NCBI RefSeq assembly: GCF_000022085.1
Contig: NC_011894.1
Coordinates: 6,632,501 to 6,696,500 of the forward strand
From: Methylobacterium nodulans ORS 2060
GTDB taxonomy: Bacteria; Pseudomonadota; Alphaproteobacteria; Rhizobiales; Beijerinckiaceae
DNA: 64,000 bases
Direction of reading: 5' to 3'
The notes below the pieces were generated by a model. The model had not been told where the DNA came from and ran no database searches. It saw only the letters and a program-made list of their open reading frames with translations. Shown piece by piece: positions 32,807 through 41,877 of the stretch (positions are counted from its first letter, which is position 1; each line of letters begins with the position of its first letter). Both the position numbers and the translations under genes were made by a program.

Positions 32807-32866
32807 TCTCGAATTTTCGATGCCAAGCCACAGGCTTTGTTGAAGAGGCTTGGCAAAAATTCGAGA
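32807..32866. repeat. 20-bp-arm inverted repeat, AT-rich
   Basis: TCTCGAATTTT...GCCAAGCC (32807-32829) is complementary to GGCTTGGCAAAAATTCGAGA (32847-32866), apart from a 3-base bulge. It is AT-richer than its surroundings and lies in a gene-free stretch. It may be a small mobile or regulatory hairpin. Confidence 0.7.
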
Positions 32867-32872
32867 GCGGAA

Positions 32873-32900
32873 CCAACAGTCACATGACAATGACCGTTGG
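32873..32900 (-). terminator. hairpin downstream of the exonuclease gene
   Basis: CCAACAGTCA (32873-32882) and TGACCGTTGG (32891-32900) pair with one mismatch, 2 bases beyond the exonuclease stop codon on the - strand. Confidence 0.5.
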
Positions 32901-32902
32901 TA

Positions 32903-33793
32903 TCATGCCTCGGGATCGACTCGGCTCGAGAAGCGGTCGCGGGCGGTGAAGCGGTCCGCGGGCAGGCCGGGGAGAGCGCCGCCATAGATCTCCCGCGAGA
33001 GGAACGAACGCTCGATCTCGAGCTGCGCCTCGTCGAGGTCGATGTACCAGCAGCGCCGCCGGCTGGACCAGCGGTAGTTCCGGTCCTTGAGCCGGTCCTT
33101 CAGCGCGAAGGGCGCGTCGGAGGCCCACAGGCGCACGGTCGGACGGCGGGCCGCCTCCATCAGGGTGGCGAGCGCGAGGCGCCCCGAGCGCTTGAGCGGC
33201 CGGGCGAGCAGCCACAGCAGCGCCTCGCAATCGTCGATCGCCCGATGGCCGTTGTGGAAATACCCGTGGTCGGCCAGGAGCCCGCCGAGCCGCGCCGCCT
33301 CGTGGCCCTCCTCGCGCCAGGGAATCTGGTGGCAGGAGCAGGCCCAGTTGAGGCCGGCGAAGACCGGCCAGCGCGCCTCGCACATCCGCCGGTCGAAGCG
33401 GGCGTTGTGGGCGATGACGACCCGCGCCCTGGCGGCCAGCGCCTCCACGGCGCGGTCGTCGATGCGCCGGCCTGCCACATCCGCGTCCGTGATGCCGGTG
33501 AGCCGCGTCACCTCTTCGGGAATGGGCCTTGCGGGCTGCTGGAGCTGGTTGAAGCGATGGCGCACCCGGTGGATCCGGCCGCTCGGCCCGTACGTGAAGG
33601 CGATGATGCCGAGCTCGATCACCTCGTCGGCCGCGGGGTCGAGCCCGGTGGTCTCGGTGTCGAGGATCAGCCCCAGATAGGTCGGCTCCTCAGGGTCGGC
33701 CGCCTCCGGCTCGAAGGCCCTGAGCCGGCGCAGCACCCGGTATTCCCCGGTGCGCTCCAGGATGCCGGCTATGTCGTCGAGCGCGTCCGTCAC
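32903..33793 (-). CDS. DnaQ-like 3'-5' exonuclease (DEDDh)
   Basis: 296 residues. Exo I motif LILDTETTGLDPAADEVIEL (about residues 42-61), Exo II VVIAHNARFDRRM (about 125-137), and Exo III with HRAIDDCEAL (about 180-190) supply the DEDDh acidic residues and His. A C-terminal region of about 90 residues (KDRLKDRNYRWSSRRRCWYI) is an extra domain seen in stand-alone exonucleases rather than the polymerase III epsilon subunit. Probably acts on DNA or RNA ends in repair. Lone gene. Confidence 0.88.
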   Translation of the reverse strand: MTDALDDIAGILERTGEYRVLRRLRAFEPEAADPEEPTYLGLILDTETTGLDPAADEVIELGIIAFTYGPSGRIHRVRHRFNQLQQPARPIPEEVTRLTGITDADVAGRRIDDRAVEALAARARVVIAHNARFDRRMCEARWPVFAGLNWACSCHQIPWREEGHEAARLGGLLADHGYFHNGHRAIDDCEALLWLLARPLKRSGRLALATLMEAARRPTVRLWASDAPFALKDRLKDRNYRWSSRRRCWYIDLDEAQLEIERSFLSREIYGGALPGLPADRFTARDRFSSRVDPEA

Positions 33794-33884
33794 GCGTCAC
33801 CCAACCGGACGTTTCATCGTGGTCCGGCTTAGCGTCGCCTCGGCCGCCGCACCAGGGCGGCCCGGGCGGCATCCACTGCTGGTT

Positions 33885-35186
33885 TCAGCCGGAGGCCGGC
33901 ACCGCCGCTGCGATCTCCGCCGGCCTGTCGCCGAGCCGCCACGCGGTGAGGAGCCCGACGAGGGCGACGGCCGCGATGAGGAGGCCGGGCGCAGCCAGCC
34001 AGCCGGTGGCGCCCACGAGCGCGTTCGCCGCCAGAGGCCCGAGGCCGCTGAGCAGCGTGAAGCCGAGATTGAGCGAGAGCGCGACGCCGCTGAAGCGCAC
34101 CCGCGTCGGGAAGAGCCCGGCGAGCAGATAGGCGAAGCTGCCATTCGCGCCCGCCACCGCCACGGTGAGGAGCGGCAGCACCAGGAACAGGTTCGCGTTG
34201 CCCCGCGCCAGCACCTGATAGATCGGCAGCACCGCGACCAGGAGCAGGAGGGCCGAGGCCTGCATCAGCCGCCGGGGCGGGATCCGGTCGGCGAACCAGG
34301 AGGCGGCGAGCAGCGAGGCGGACATCGCAAGGAGAGCGACGTTCATGGCGAGCGCGATGGTCTGCCGCTCGTAGTGCAGCACCTGCCCCAGATAGGCGGG
34401 CATGTGCGCGAACAGGAGGCCGTTGAAGCCCGCCGTGAGCGCCACGATGCCGATGCCGGTCAGAACCGCGCGGCGGTGGAGGCGCAGCACCTCGCCGACC
34501 GGGCTGCGGGCTGCCATGTGGCGCAGCCGCAGGAACTCGGGCGTCTCCTCGAGGGTGCGGCGCAGCCAGAAGCTCACCAGGCCCAGGACTCCGCCGAGCA
34601 CGAAGGCGATGCGCCAGCCATAATCGGCCATGGCGGCGGGGGGCAGCCAGGATTGCAGGGCGAGGTTGACGAGGGCGGCGAGCAGCACGCCGCTGTTGAC
34701 GAGGCAGAAGACGATGCCGCAGGCGAAGCCGGGCCTCAGCGCGGCGGTCTCGACCACGAAGGTGATGGCGCCCGGGAGTTCCCCGCCGATGCACAGGCCC
34801 TGCACGAAGCGGAGGGTGACGAGGAGGAGCGTCGCGGCGACCCCCCAGGAGGCGTATGGCGGGACGAGCCCCATGCCCAAGGTGCAGGCCGACATGGTGA
34901 AGACCGTGACCACGAACACGGTCTTGCGCCCGGAGCGGTCGCCGAAATGGCTCAGCACCATGCCGCCGAGGGGCCGGGCGAGGTAGCCCACGGCGAAGAC
35001 CGCGAGCGAGAGGGTCAATGACGCGACCGGATCGCTCGCCGGGAAGAAGGCGGCCGCGATGTCCTTCGCGAAGATGCCATAGACGATGAAGTCGTAGTAT
35101 TCGAGCCCGCCGCCGAGGCTCGCCAGCACCGTCATCATCCATTGGCGGCGGGTCAGATCGCTCCCGCCGGCTGCATCCTGTGTCAT
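33885..35186 (-). CDS. MFS permease, metabolite:H+ symporter (MHS) family
   Basis: 433 residues with 12 predicted membrane spans. Family marks: GLEYYDFIVYGIFAKDIA in span 1, the loop motif GDRSGRKTVFVVT between spans 2 and 3, and LRFVQGLCIGGELPGAITFV in span 4. MHS permeases bring in organic acids or osmolytes (citrate, shikimate, alpha-ketoglutarate, proline). It is the last gene of the cluster running from the solute-binding gene at 41.6 kb. A second uptake route for the acid metabolised by the UxaA-family enzyme is likely. Confidence 0.88.
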   Translation of the reverse strand: MTQDAAGGSDLTRRQWMMTVLASLGGGLEYYDFIVYGIFAKDIAAAFFPASDPVASLTLSLAVFAVGYLARPLGGMVLSHFGDRSGRKTVFVVTVFTMSACTLGMGLVPPYASWGVAATLLLVTLRFVQGLCIGGELPGAITFVVETAALRPGFACGIVFCLVNSGVLLAALVNLALQSWLPPAAMADYGWRIAFVLGGVLGLVSFWLRRTLEETPEFLRLRHMAARSPVGEVLRLHRRAVLTGIGIVALTAGFNGLLFAHMPAYLGQVLHYERQTIALAMNVALLAMSASLLAASWFADRIPPRRLMQASALLLLVAVLPIYQVLARGNANLFLVLPLLTVAVAGANGSFAYLLAGLFPTRVRFSGVALSLNLGFTLLSGLGPLAANALVGATGWLAAPGLLIAAVALVGLLTAWRLGDRPAEIAAAVPASG

Positions 35187-35280
35187 GACCGCGTTGCTCC
35201 CGGGCCCCGTTCGCCGAGCCTTTGTTCGGGGCCTCTTCTCCGGGCCCCGGGCGGGCCATAACGCGGTTTGACGCCCGCGC

Positions 35281-36834
35281 CTACATCACGGCGCCGATCT
35301 GCCAGGGCACGAATTCGGCATCGCCGTAGCCGAGCGCCTCGGATTTGGAACGCTCGCCCGAGGCGACCGCGAGGATCTTGGCAAAGATCTCGTCGCCCTT
35401 CTGGCGGATCGTCACCCCGTCGAGGACATCGCCGCAATTGATGTCCATGTCCTCTTCCATGCGGCGATAGATCTCCGAGTTGGTGGCGAGCTTGATCGAG
35501 GGCGTGGGCTTGCAGCCATAGGCCGAGCCGCGTCCGGTGGTGAAGCACAGGATGTTGGCGCCGCCCGCCACCTGCCCGGTGGCCGAGACCGGATCGAAGC
35601 CCGGCGTGTCCATGTAGACGAAGCCCCTGGCGGTGACGGGCTCGGCGTAGTGGAAGACACCGTTGAGACGGGTGGTGCCGCCCTTGGCGGCGGCCCCGAG
35701 CGACTTCTCCAGGATGGTGGTGAGCCCGCCGGCCTTGTTGCCGGGGGAGGGGTTGTTGTTCATCTCGCCGCCGTGGCGGGCCGTATAGGCCTCCCACCAG
35801 CGGATCATGCCGACGAGCTTCTCACCGATCTCGCGGCTCGCGGCGCGGCGGGTGAGCAGGTGCTCGGCCCCGTAGATCTCGGGCGTCTCGGACAGGATCG
35901 CGGTGCCGCCCTCCGCCACCAGCCGGTCGACGGCGGCGCCGAGGGCCGGGTTCGCCGTAATGCCCGAATAGCCGTCCGAGCCCCCGCACTGGAGCGCGAG
36001 CACGAGTTCGGAGGCCGGCACGGTCTCGCGCCGGACCGCGGCGGCGGCGGGCAGCATCTCGCGGATCGCCGCAACGCCGGCCTCGACGCTCCGGCGGGTG
36101 CCGCCGGTCTCCTGGATGGTGAAGCTGCGGAAGGTGTCGCTCTCGGCGATGCCGTAGGCGCGCTTCCAGCGGTCGATCTGGAAACCCTCGCAGCCGAGGC
36201 CCACCATGATGACGCCGCCCATGTTGGGGTTCGCCGCATAGCCCCACTGGGTGCGCTTGAGGATCTCGCTGCCCTCGCCCTGGATGTCGTAGCCGCAGCC
36301 GGTGCCATGGACGAGGGGGATGATCCCGTCGATGGCGGGGTAGTCGTCGAGGAGGCCGGAGCGGCGCACGCTTTCCGCGATGAAGCGCGCCACCGAGGCC
36401 GAGCAGTTCACCGAGGTGAGCACCCCGATGTAGTTGCGGGTGCCGACCCGCCCATCGGCCCGGCGGTAGCCCTGGAAGGTGGAGCGCTCCGCCTCCGGGA
36501 TCATCGGCGTCTCGCGGGCCTCCTCGGCGAAGCGGTAGTCGCGGGCGAAGTCGCCCTTGGCCTGCCCGAGGCCGACATTGTGCTCATGCACCCAGTCGCC
36601 CGGGGCGATCGCCCGGCTCGCGAAGCCGATGACCTGCCCGAACTTGCGGATCGGCGCTCCTTCGGGGATCGGCGCGGTCGCGATCTTGTGGCCCTTCGGC
36701 ACGCGGGCTGCCGCCGTCACGCCCTCGACCCGGTCGCCGGGTGCGATGGCGTCGACCGCCACCACGACGTTGTCCTCGGGGCTCAGCCGTACGGTGCGGG
36801 GCGAGGTCTGCGGCAGGGCGGTTGCGGCGGACAT
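35281..36834 (-). CDS. UxaA-family dehydratase (altronate/galactarate-type)
   Basis: 517 residues. The N-terminal SAF domain (about 15-95) has NVVVAVDAIAPGDRVEGVTA and GDWVHEHNVGLG. The C-terminal dehydratase domain has GYRRADGRVGTRNYIGVL, HGTGCGY, LQCGGSDGYSGITANPALGA, EMNNNPSPGNKAGGLTTILE and NCGDVLDG. Members remove water from sugar acids to give 2-keto-3-deoxy acids, using iron. GAGGAG abuts ATG 36840 but lies 6 bases before ATG 36834, so the second ATG is the start. It is embedded in a transport cluster, so the substrate is probably a sugar acid or hydroxy acid. Confidence 0.85.
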   Translation of the reverse strand: MSAATALPQTSPRTVRLSPEDNVVVAVDAIAPGDRVEGVTAAARVPKGHKIATAPIPEGAPIRKFGQVIGFASRAIAPGDWVHEHNVGLGQAKGDFARDYRFAEEARETPMIPEAERSTFQGYRRADGRVGTRNYIGVLTSVNCSASVARFIAESVRRSGLLDDYPAIDGIIPLVHGTGCGYDIQGEGSEILKRTQWGYAANPNMGGVIMVGLGCEGFQIDRWKRAYGIAESDTFRSFTIQETGGTRRSVEAGVAAIREMLPAAAAVRRETVPASELVLALQCGGSDGYSGITANPALGAAVDRLVAEGGTAILSETPEIYGAEHLLTRRAASREIGEKLVGMIRWWEAYTARHGGEMNNNPSPGNKAGGLTTILEKSLGAAAKGGTTRLNGVFHYAEPVTARGFVYMDTPGFDPVSATGQVAGGANILCFTTGRGSAYGCKPTPSIKLATNSEIYRRMEEDMDINCGDVLDGVTIRQKGDEIFAKILAVASGERSKSEALGYGDAEFVPWQIGAVM

Positions 36835-36873
36835 GATCATCTCCTCGGCATGGCAGGTGGCGCGGGGTTGGTC

Positions 36874-37611
36874 CTACCCGACCGCGGCCTTCGCCCGCCC
36901 GCCCAGATAGGCCGCCCGGATGTCGTCGTTGGCCCAGAGCGAGTCCGGCGAGCCGCTCAGCACGAGCTGCCCGGTCTCCAGCACGTAGCCGCGGTCGGCG
37001 ACCGAGAGACCCATGCGGGCGTTCTGCTCGACCAGGAGCACGGTGGTGCCGCGGCGGCGCACCTCGGCGATGATGGAGAAGACCGCCTGCACGATCACCG
37101 GCGCGAGTCCGAGCGAGGGCTCGTCGAGGAGCAGGATGCGGGGCTTGGCCATCAGCCCGCGGGCGAGCGCCACCATCTGGAGCTGCCCGCCCGAGAGCGT
37201 CCAGCCGAGCGCATCGGCGAAGCGGCGGATGTCGGGGAAGAGCTCGAACATGCCGTCCGCCTCCTCCCGGATCTGCCGCGCCGACAGGCCGGTCCGGTTC
37301 GAGGCGCCCAGCATGATGTTCTCGCGCACGGTGAGGCCCGGGAAGACGCGGCGGCCCTCCGGCACATGGGCGACGCCGCGCCGGACGATCTCCTCGGGCT
37401 TGAGGCCCTTGAGCGACTGCCCCTCGAACAGGATCTCGCCGCCCGCCGGTCTCACCAGCCCCGAGATGGTCTTGAGGGTGGTCGACTTGCCGGCCCCGTT
37501 GGAGCCGAGCAGGGTCACGACCTCGCCCGCCTCCACCGAGAAGGACACGCCGCGCACGGCCTCGATCTCGCCGTAGCGCACGGTCAGGTCGCGGATCTCG
37601 AGCAGCGCCAT
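36874..37611 (-). CDS. livF: branched-chain-type ABC transporter ATPase LivF
   Basis: 245 residues. Walker A LLGSNGAGKST, signature LSGGQLQMVALARGL, Walker B ILLLDEPSLGLAP and the H-loop region LLVEQNARM are intact. LivF pairs with the LivG domain to power uptake. The start MALLEIRD has GAGGGATCG upstream. A repeat and palindrome (37635-37729) separate it from the livM-livG gene. The Leu/Ile/Val name is a family label; the cargo here is probably an organic or sugar acid. Confidence 0.92.
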   Translation of the reverse strand: MALLEIRDLTVRYGEIEAVRGVSFSVEAGEVVTLLGSNGAGKSTTLKTISGLVRPAGGEILFEGQSLKGLKPEEIVRRGVAHVPEGRRVFPGLTVRENIMLGASNRTGLSARQIREEADGMFELFPDIRRFADALGWTLSGGQLQMVALARGLMAKPRILLLDEPSLGLAPVIVQAVFSIIAEVRRRGTTVLLVEQNARMGLSVADRGYVLETGQLVLSGSPDSLWANDDIRAAYLGGRAKAAVG

Positions 37612-37634
37612 CGATCCCTCCTCAGGTGGGCGCA

Positions 37635-37690
37635 AGAGCATTTTCCGACGAAGCGGATCCCGGTTCGTCGCAGAAAATGCGGCAAACTCA
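37635..37690. repeat. dispersed intergenic repeat, family 1 (copy B)
   Basis: AGAGCATTTTCCGACGAAGC...GGTTCGTCGCAGAAAATGCGG. Closely matches copy A (30575-30630) and more loosely copy C (4586-4640). It sits inside the transporter operon between livM-livG and livF. Confidence 0.8.
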
Positions 37691-37694
37691 GAAA

Positions 37695-37729
37695 CCTGGA
37701 GCGGCATCCGTCACGGATGCCGCTCCAGG
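37695..37729. repeat. perfect 35-bp palindrome over the livM-livG 3' end
   Basis: CCTGGAGCGGCATCCGT (37695-37711) and ACGGATGCCGCTCCAGG (37713-37729) pair perfectly around one base. It covers the last codons (DLERHP) and stop of the livM-livG gene, so the RNA folds into a very stable hairpin at the operon joint. It may lower downstream expression. Confidence 0.8.
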
Positions 37730-39546
37730 TCGGTGCGCAGGCCCGGGTCGCGCATCCCGGCCGATTCCTGGCCGAGATAGGCCTCGACCACGGCGGGCTC
37801 GCGCAGCACGGTCGCGGCGACGCCGTCGGCGATGTGCCGGCCGAAATTCAGCACCGTGATGTGGCTCGCGACGTCGCTCACCAACGTCATGTCGTGATCG
37901 ATGATGAGGATGGTGACGCCCTTGGCGGCGACCCGGCGCAAGAGGCCGGTGAGCGCCCCCTTCTCGGTGCTGTTGAGGCCCGCCGCCGGCTCGTCGAGGA
38001 GGAGCAGCACCGGGTTGCCGGCGAGCGCCCGGGCGATCTCGATCAGCCGCTGATGGCCGTAGGAGAAGGCCGAGACCGGCTCGTCGGCCCGCGCCTCCAG
38101 CCCCACGAAGGCCAGCGCCGAGCGTGCCCGGGCTTCGCGGGCGGCCCGGTCGTGCCCGGCGAGCGGGTTGTCCGGCCGCTCGGCGCCGATCTCGACATTC
38201 TCGAGCGCGCTCATCGAGCGGAACAGGCGGATGTTCTGGAAGGTGCGCCCGAGCCCCGCCCCCGCCCGCGCGTGGGGCGGGGCATGGGTGATGTCCTGCC
38301 CGTCGAGGCGCACGCGGCCCGCATTCGGCCGGTAGAGGCCCGAGAGCACGTTGAGGGTGGTGGTCTTGCCCGACCCGTTCGGGCCGATCAGCGCGTGGAT
38401 GCCCCCGCGGGTCACCGTGAACGAGACCTCGTCCACGGCCTTGAGGCCGCCGAAATGCTTCGAGAGGCCCTCGACCTCGAGGATCGGGGCCGGGCTCGCC
38501 GGGCCCTGCGTGAGGACGAGGTCATCGGCGCGGCCGGCCGGCGCGCGGCGCGGGCGCAGGCGGCGCACCTGGTCGCCGAGGAAGCCCCAGATGCCCTCCG
38601 GCATGAACACCACGATCAGGATCACGGCGAGGCCGTAGATCGCGAGGTAGAGGCCCGGGATCTCCTTCAGGAAGCGCAGCCATTCGGGAATGAGGATGAG
38701 CAGCCCCGTGCCGATCACGGCGCCGGCCGGCGAGCCGACGCCGCCGAGGAGCGCCATCGTCAGGAAGACGATGGATTCGGCGAAGGAGAACTGGTCCGGG
38801 CTGACATAGGTGAAGCCGCCGGCGAAGAGCCCGCCGCCGAGCCCCGCCAGCAGCGCCCCGATCGCGAAGGCCATCACCTTGGTGCGGTAGACGTCGATGC
38901 CGGTGACGCCGGCGGCGAGCTCGTTGTCGCGCACCGCCCGCATGGCGCGGCCGAGCCGCGTGCGCGGCATGTGCCACACGATCCAGGCCACCACGGCGAG
39001 CACCGCGAGGCACAGGCCGAGATAGGCCTGGCCGTCCGTGAACAGGGCCGGGCGCTGGATGCGCGGCACCCCGTCCGGCCCGTGCGTGACCGGGATCCAG
39101 TTCACCAGCACCAGGGTCAGGATCTGCTGGAAGCTGATCGTCACCATGGCGAGGTAGTGGCCGCCGAGCCGCAGGGTCGAGGCGCCGAGAAACGCGCCGG
39201 CCACCAGGGCGGCCGCGAGCCCCGCCGCGAGGCAGATCCAGAAGCTCACGCCCAGATCGACCGTGCCGAGCCCGACCGCGTAGGCGCCGAGCCCGAAGAA
39301 GGCGGCCTGGGCGAGGTTGATCTGCCCGCACAGCCCCAGCACGACGGTGAGCCCGATCACCGCGATCGCGTAGGTCGCGGCCTGCATCAGGATGTTGAGG
39401 AGATAGCCGTTGACCGGCATCGTCACGGCGAGCGCGACGAGGCCCGCCGCCACCAGGGCGTAGACGAGGGAGCCGAGCGGCAGCCGGCGGGCGGCGGGGG
39501 TGGGCGGGGCCGCGAGGCCCGCCTGGGGAAGGGGAGAGCCGGTCAT
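37711..39546 (-). CDS. fused branched-chain-type permease-ATPase LivM-LivG
   Basis: 611 residues joining two normally separate subunits. The N-terminal LivM permease (about 1-330) has about ten spans with QINLAQAAFFGLGAYAVGLG and the EAA-like loop VRDNELAAGVTGIDVYRTKV. The C-terminal LivG ATPase (about 355-600) has Walker A LIGPNGSGKTTTLN, signature AFSYGHQRLIEIARAL and Walker B LLLLDEPAAGLNSTEKG. No stop or gap separates them; the linker is Arg/Pro-rich. It overlaps livH by 4 bases (ATGA). Fused LivMG proteins occur in this transporter group. Confidence 0.93.
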   Translation of the reverse strand: MTGSPLPQAGLAAPPTPAARRLPLGSLVYALVAAGLVALAVTMPVNGYLLNILMQAATYAIAVIGLTVVLGLCGQINLAQAAFFGLGAYAVGLGTVDLGVSFWICLAAGLAAALVAGAFLGASTLRLGGHYLAMVTISFQQILTLVLVNWIPVTHGPDGVPRIQRPALFTDGQAYLGLCLAVLAVVAWIVWHMPRTRLGRAMRAVRDNELAAGVTGIDVYRTKVMAFAIGALLAGLGGGLFAGGFTYVSPDQFSFAESIVFLTMALLGGVGSPAGAVIGTGLLILIPEWLRFLKEIPGLYLAIYGLAVILIVVFMPEGIWGFLGDQVRRLRPRRAPAGRADDLVLTQGPASPAPILEVEGLSKHFGGLKAVDEVSFTVTRGGIHALIGPNGSGKTTTLNVLSGLYRPNAGRVRLDGQDITHAPPHARAGAGLGRTFQNIRLFRSMSALENVEIGAERPDNPLAGHDRAAREARARSALAFVGLEARADEPVSAFSYGHQRLIEIARALAGNPVLLLLDEPAAGLNSTEKGALTGLLRRVAAKGVTILIIDHDMTLVSDVASHITVLNFGRHIADGVAATVLREPAVVEAYLGQESAGMRDPGLRTDLERHP

Positions 39547-40418
39547 GCCTTCTCCGCGATGCGTTCGCCGAACAGCCCCTGGGGCCTCAAGGTCAGGAAG
39601 GCGACGAGGACGATGAACGCGAAGGCGTCCTTGTAGGGCACCGAGACGTAGGCCGCCCCGAAGGTCTCGATGATGCCGAGGGCGAGCCCGCCGATGATCG
39701 CTCCCGTGACGTCGCCGAAGCCGCCGATGATGGTGGCCGCGAAGGCCTTCAGTGCGATCGTCGCTCCCATCTGGATCGACACGAACAGCACCGGCGCCAC
39801 CAGGATGCCGGCGATGCCCCCGAGCACTGCGCTGTACACGAAGGTCAGCATGATCATCCCGGCGACCGGAATACCGAGCAGCGCCGCCATCTCCTTGTCC
39901 TGGGAGGTGGCCTGCAGCTTCTTGCCGAGGAGCGTGTGCTCGAAGAACCAGTACTGGAAGGCGACGAGCAAAGCCGTGACGGCGATGATCAGCAGGTACT
40001 GGCTGTCGAGGAAGACCGGCCCGAGCAGGATCCCCTGCGTCTCGAAGACCGGCGAGAGCACCTGCGGCTGCGGCCCGTAGAGGGCGAGCGTGGTGTTGGC
40101 GAGGAAGATCGAGGCGCCGATGGTCGAGATGATCACCGGCAGGTAGGTGCGGTGGCGCAAGGGATAGTAGACGCCGAGGTTGAACAGGGCGCCCAGGACC
40201 GCCATGCCCCCGATGGCGAGCAGGAAGGACAGCCAGTAGGGCCATTGCAGGTCGACCGCGAAGACGACCATCAGGAAGGCCGCCACCATCGAGAACTCGC
40301 CCTGCGCGAAGTTCACCACGTTGGTGGCGCGGAAGATCAGCACGAAGCCGAGCGCCACCAGGGCGTAGACGGCGCCGATGCCGATTCCGGTGAAGAGGAG
40401 CTGGAGGACGAGGTCCAT
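39543..40418 (-). CDS. livH: branched-chain-type ABC permease LivH
   Basis: 291 residues with eight or so spans. It opens LLFTGIGIGAVYALVALGFV and FRATNVVNFAQGEFSMVAAF, the LivH hallmark, and has KAFAATIIGGFGDVTGAIIG near the C-terminus. It forms the membrane pore with the LivM part of the fused protein. It lies between the binding-protein gene (63 bases upstream) and livM-livG. Confidence 0.93.
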   Translation of the reverse strand: MDLVLQLLFTGIGIGAVYALVALGFVLIFRATNVVNFAQGEFSMVAAFLMVVFAVDLQWPYWLSFLLAIGGMAVLGALFNLGVYYPLRHRTYLPVIISTIGASIFLANTTLALYGPQPQVLSPVFETQGILLGPVFLDSQYLLIIAVTALLVAFQYWFFEHTLLGKKLQATSQDKEMAALLGIPVAGMIMLTFVYSAVLGGIAGILVAPVLFVSIQMGATIALKAFAATIIGGFGDVTGAIIGGLALGIIETFGAAYVSVPYKDAFAFIVLVAFLTLRPQGLFGERIAEKA

Positions 40419-40481
40419 GCGATCCGCCCGCGACCGGTGAGGGGGAAAGGCCCGCCATGGCGGCGGGCCGGCGGCGGGCGC

Positions 40482-41648
40482 TCAGCCCTGGTAGAAGTCG
40501 ATGCGCTTGTCGAAGGTGATGGTGCCCTTGTCGTTCTTCACGACGTTGTAGCCGTGCAGGCCGTCGCCGTTCTTGTCGAAGTTGTAGGTGCCCTCCGCCC
40601 CCTCGTGGCCGCGCACGGACAAAAGCGCCTCGCGGATCGCCTGCGGGTCGGTCTTCCCGGCCTTGTTGATGGCGAGGGCCAGCACCGTGACGGCGTCATA
40701 GGTCCAGGAGGATTGGTTGTCGGGGGCGATCTTGGTGGCGGCCCGGTAGGCCTTGCCGAAGGCCCGCGCCGCCTCGCTCGAATCCTCCGCGTAGTCGGCC
40801 ACCCCGTAGGTGCCGTAGAGCGAGGGGCCGGCGAGCTTCAGCGCCGTCACGTTGGTGATCGAGGGGGAGCCGACCCAGGGCACGGTCACGCCGAGCTGGC
40901 GCAGCTGCCGGGCGAAGATGCCGAGGTCGTTCTCGAAGGTGAAGTAGGAGCCGATGATCTCGGCGCCCGACTGGCGGATCGCCAGCACCACCGGCGTGAA
41001 GTCCTGGCTCTGGTTCGAGTAGCCCTGGTCGAGGGCGACGCTCGCGCTGGCCTTTCCGAGCGCCTCGGTCAGCGCCTTGGCGCCGCTCGTGCCGAAGGCG
41101 TCGGTGGAGTGGATCACCGCCCATTTCTTCTTGGCGAGCGTGTTGATGCCGAAATCCGCGATCACCCGGGCCGAATAGCTGTCGTTCGGGCGGAAGCGGA
41201 ACAGCCACGGGTTGCCCATCTGGGTCAGCACCGGGTCGGTGCCGCCGAAGCAGACCGGCTTGCCGGTCTTGAGGATGTCGGGCGCCATGGCGTGGTTCTG
41301 GGTCGAGCGGATCGAGCCGAGGAACCCGACGAGGTCGCTCTGCGAGGCGAGCTTGGAGAAGGCGAGCACCGCCCCCGGATTGGTGGTCTGGTCGTCCTCG
41401 GTGACGATCTCGAGCGGCTTGCCGAGCACGCCGCCGGCCTTGTTGACCGCCTCCAGCGCCAGCTTGGCGCCGTTGAGGGCGAAGCGCCCCGCATCCGCCC
41501 CGGGGCCGGTCACGGGCAGCACCATGCCGATCCGCACGGTCGAGCCGGCGCCCTGCGCGCAGGCCGACCGGATCAGCCCCGGACCCGCCATACTACCAAT
41601 CACCGCGGATGCGGCGCCGCCCAGGAAAACGCGACGCGTCGTCCTCAT
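40482..41648 (-). CDS. ABC transporter periplasmic solute-binding protein (LivJ/K type)
   Basis: 388 residues. The N-terminus TTRRVFLGGAASAVIGSMAG is a probable twin-arginine signal, cleaved after ACA. The Peripla_BP_6 fold follows: VRIGMVLPVTGPGADAGRFA, EIVTEDDQTTNPGAVLAFSK, GFLGSIRSTQNHAMAP, and near the C-terminus ALLSVRGHEGAEGTYNFDKN. It captures the transported solute in the periplasm. First gene of the uptake operon; divergent from the Ldh2-type gene across 229 bases that should hold both promoters. Confidence 0.92.
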   Translation of the reverse strand: MRTTRRVFLGGAASAVIGSMAGPGLIRSACAQGAGSTVRIGMVLPVTGPGADAGRFALNGAKLALEAVNKAGGVLGKPLEIVTEDDQTTNPGAVLAFSKLASQSDLVGFLGSIRSTQNHAMAPDILKTGKPVCFGGTDPVLTQMGNPWLFRFRPNDSYSARVIADFGINTLAKKKWAVIHSTDAFGTSGAKALTEALGKASASVALDQGYSNQSQDFTPVVLAIRQSGAEIIGSYFTFENDLGIFARQLRQLGVTVPWVGSPSITNVTALKLAGPSLYGTYGVADYAEDSSEAARAFGKAYRAATKIAPDNQSSWTYDAVTVLALAINKAGKTDPQAIREALLSVRGHEGAEGTYNFDKNGDGLHGYNVVKNDKGTITFDKRIDFYQG

Positions 41649-41877
41649 GAGGTCTTCCTCCCGATGGTTCCGGTGTCGAGGCCCGGTTGTTGTCGCGGAT
41701 AGGACACCGGCAGCGCTGCCATGTCCACCCCCGGAGCGCGAAAATTAGCGGATCGTCCGGCCTGTCTTTGATTGTGCGTTGCGGAAACTCGGCCATGCGG
41801 CGCTTGGAGGGTGCGGCATGGTTCGCTATTGCGGGGAGAGCCGGGACGACATCGGCACTGACCATCGGGAGGATTTC

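Noticed and set aside
35281..36834. SuyAB sulfolactate lyase
   Set aside because: That enzyme is made of separate small and large subunits; here SAF and catalytic domains are one chain, closer to altronate/galactarate dehydratases.
39547..40458. Upstream extension of the LivM-LivG frame
   Set aside because: It overlaps livH in another frame and shows no hydrophobic spans; the LivM domain starts at 39546.
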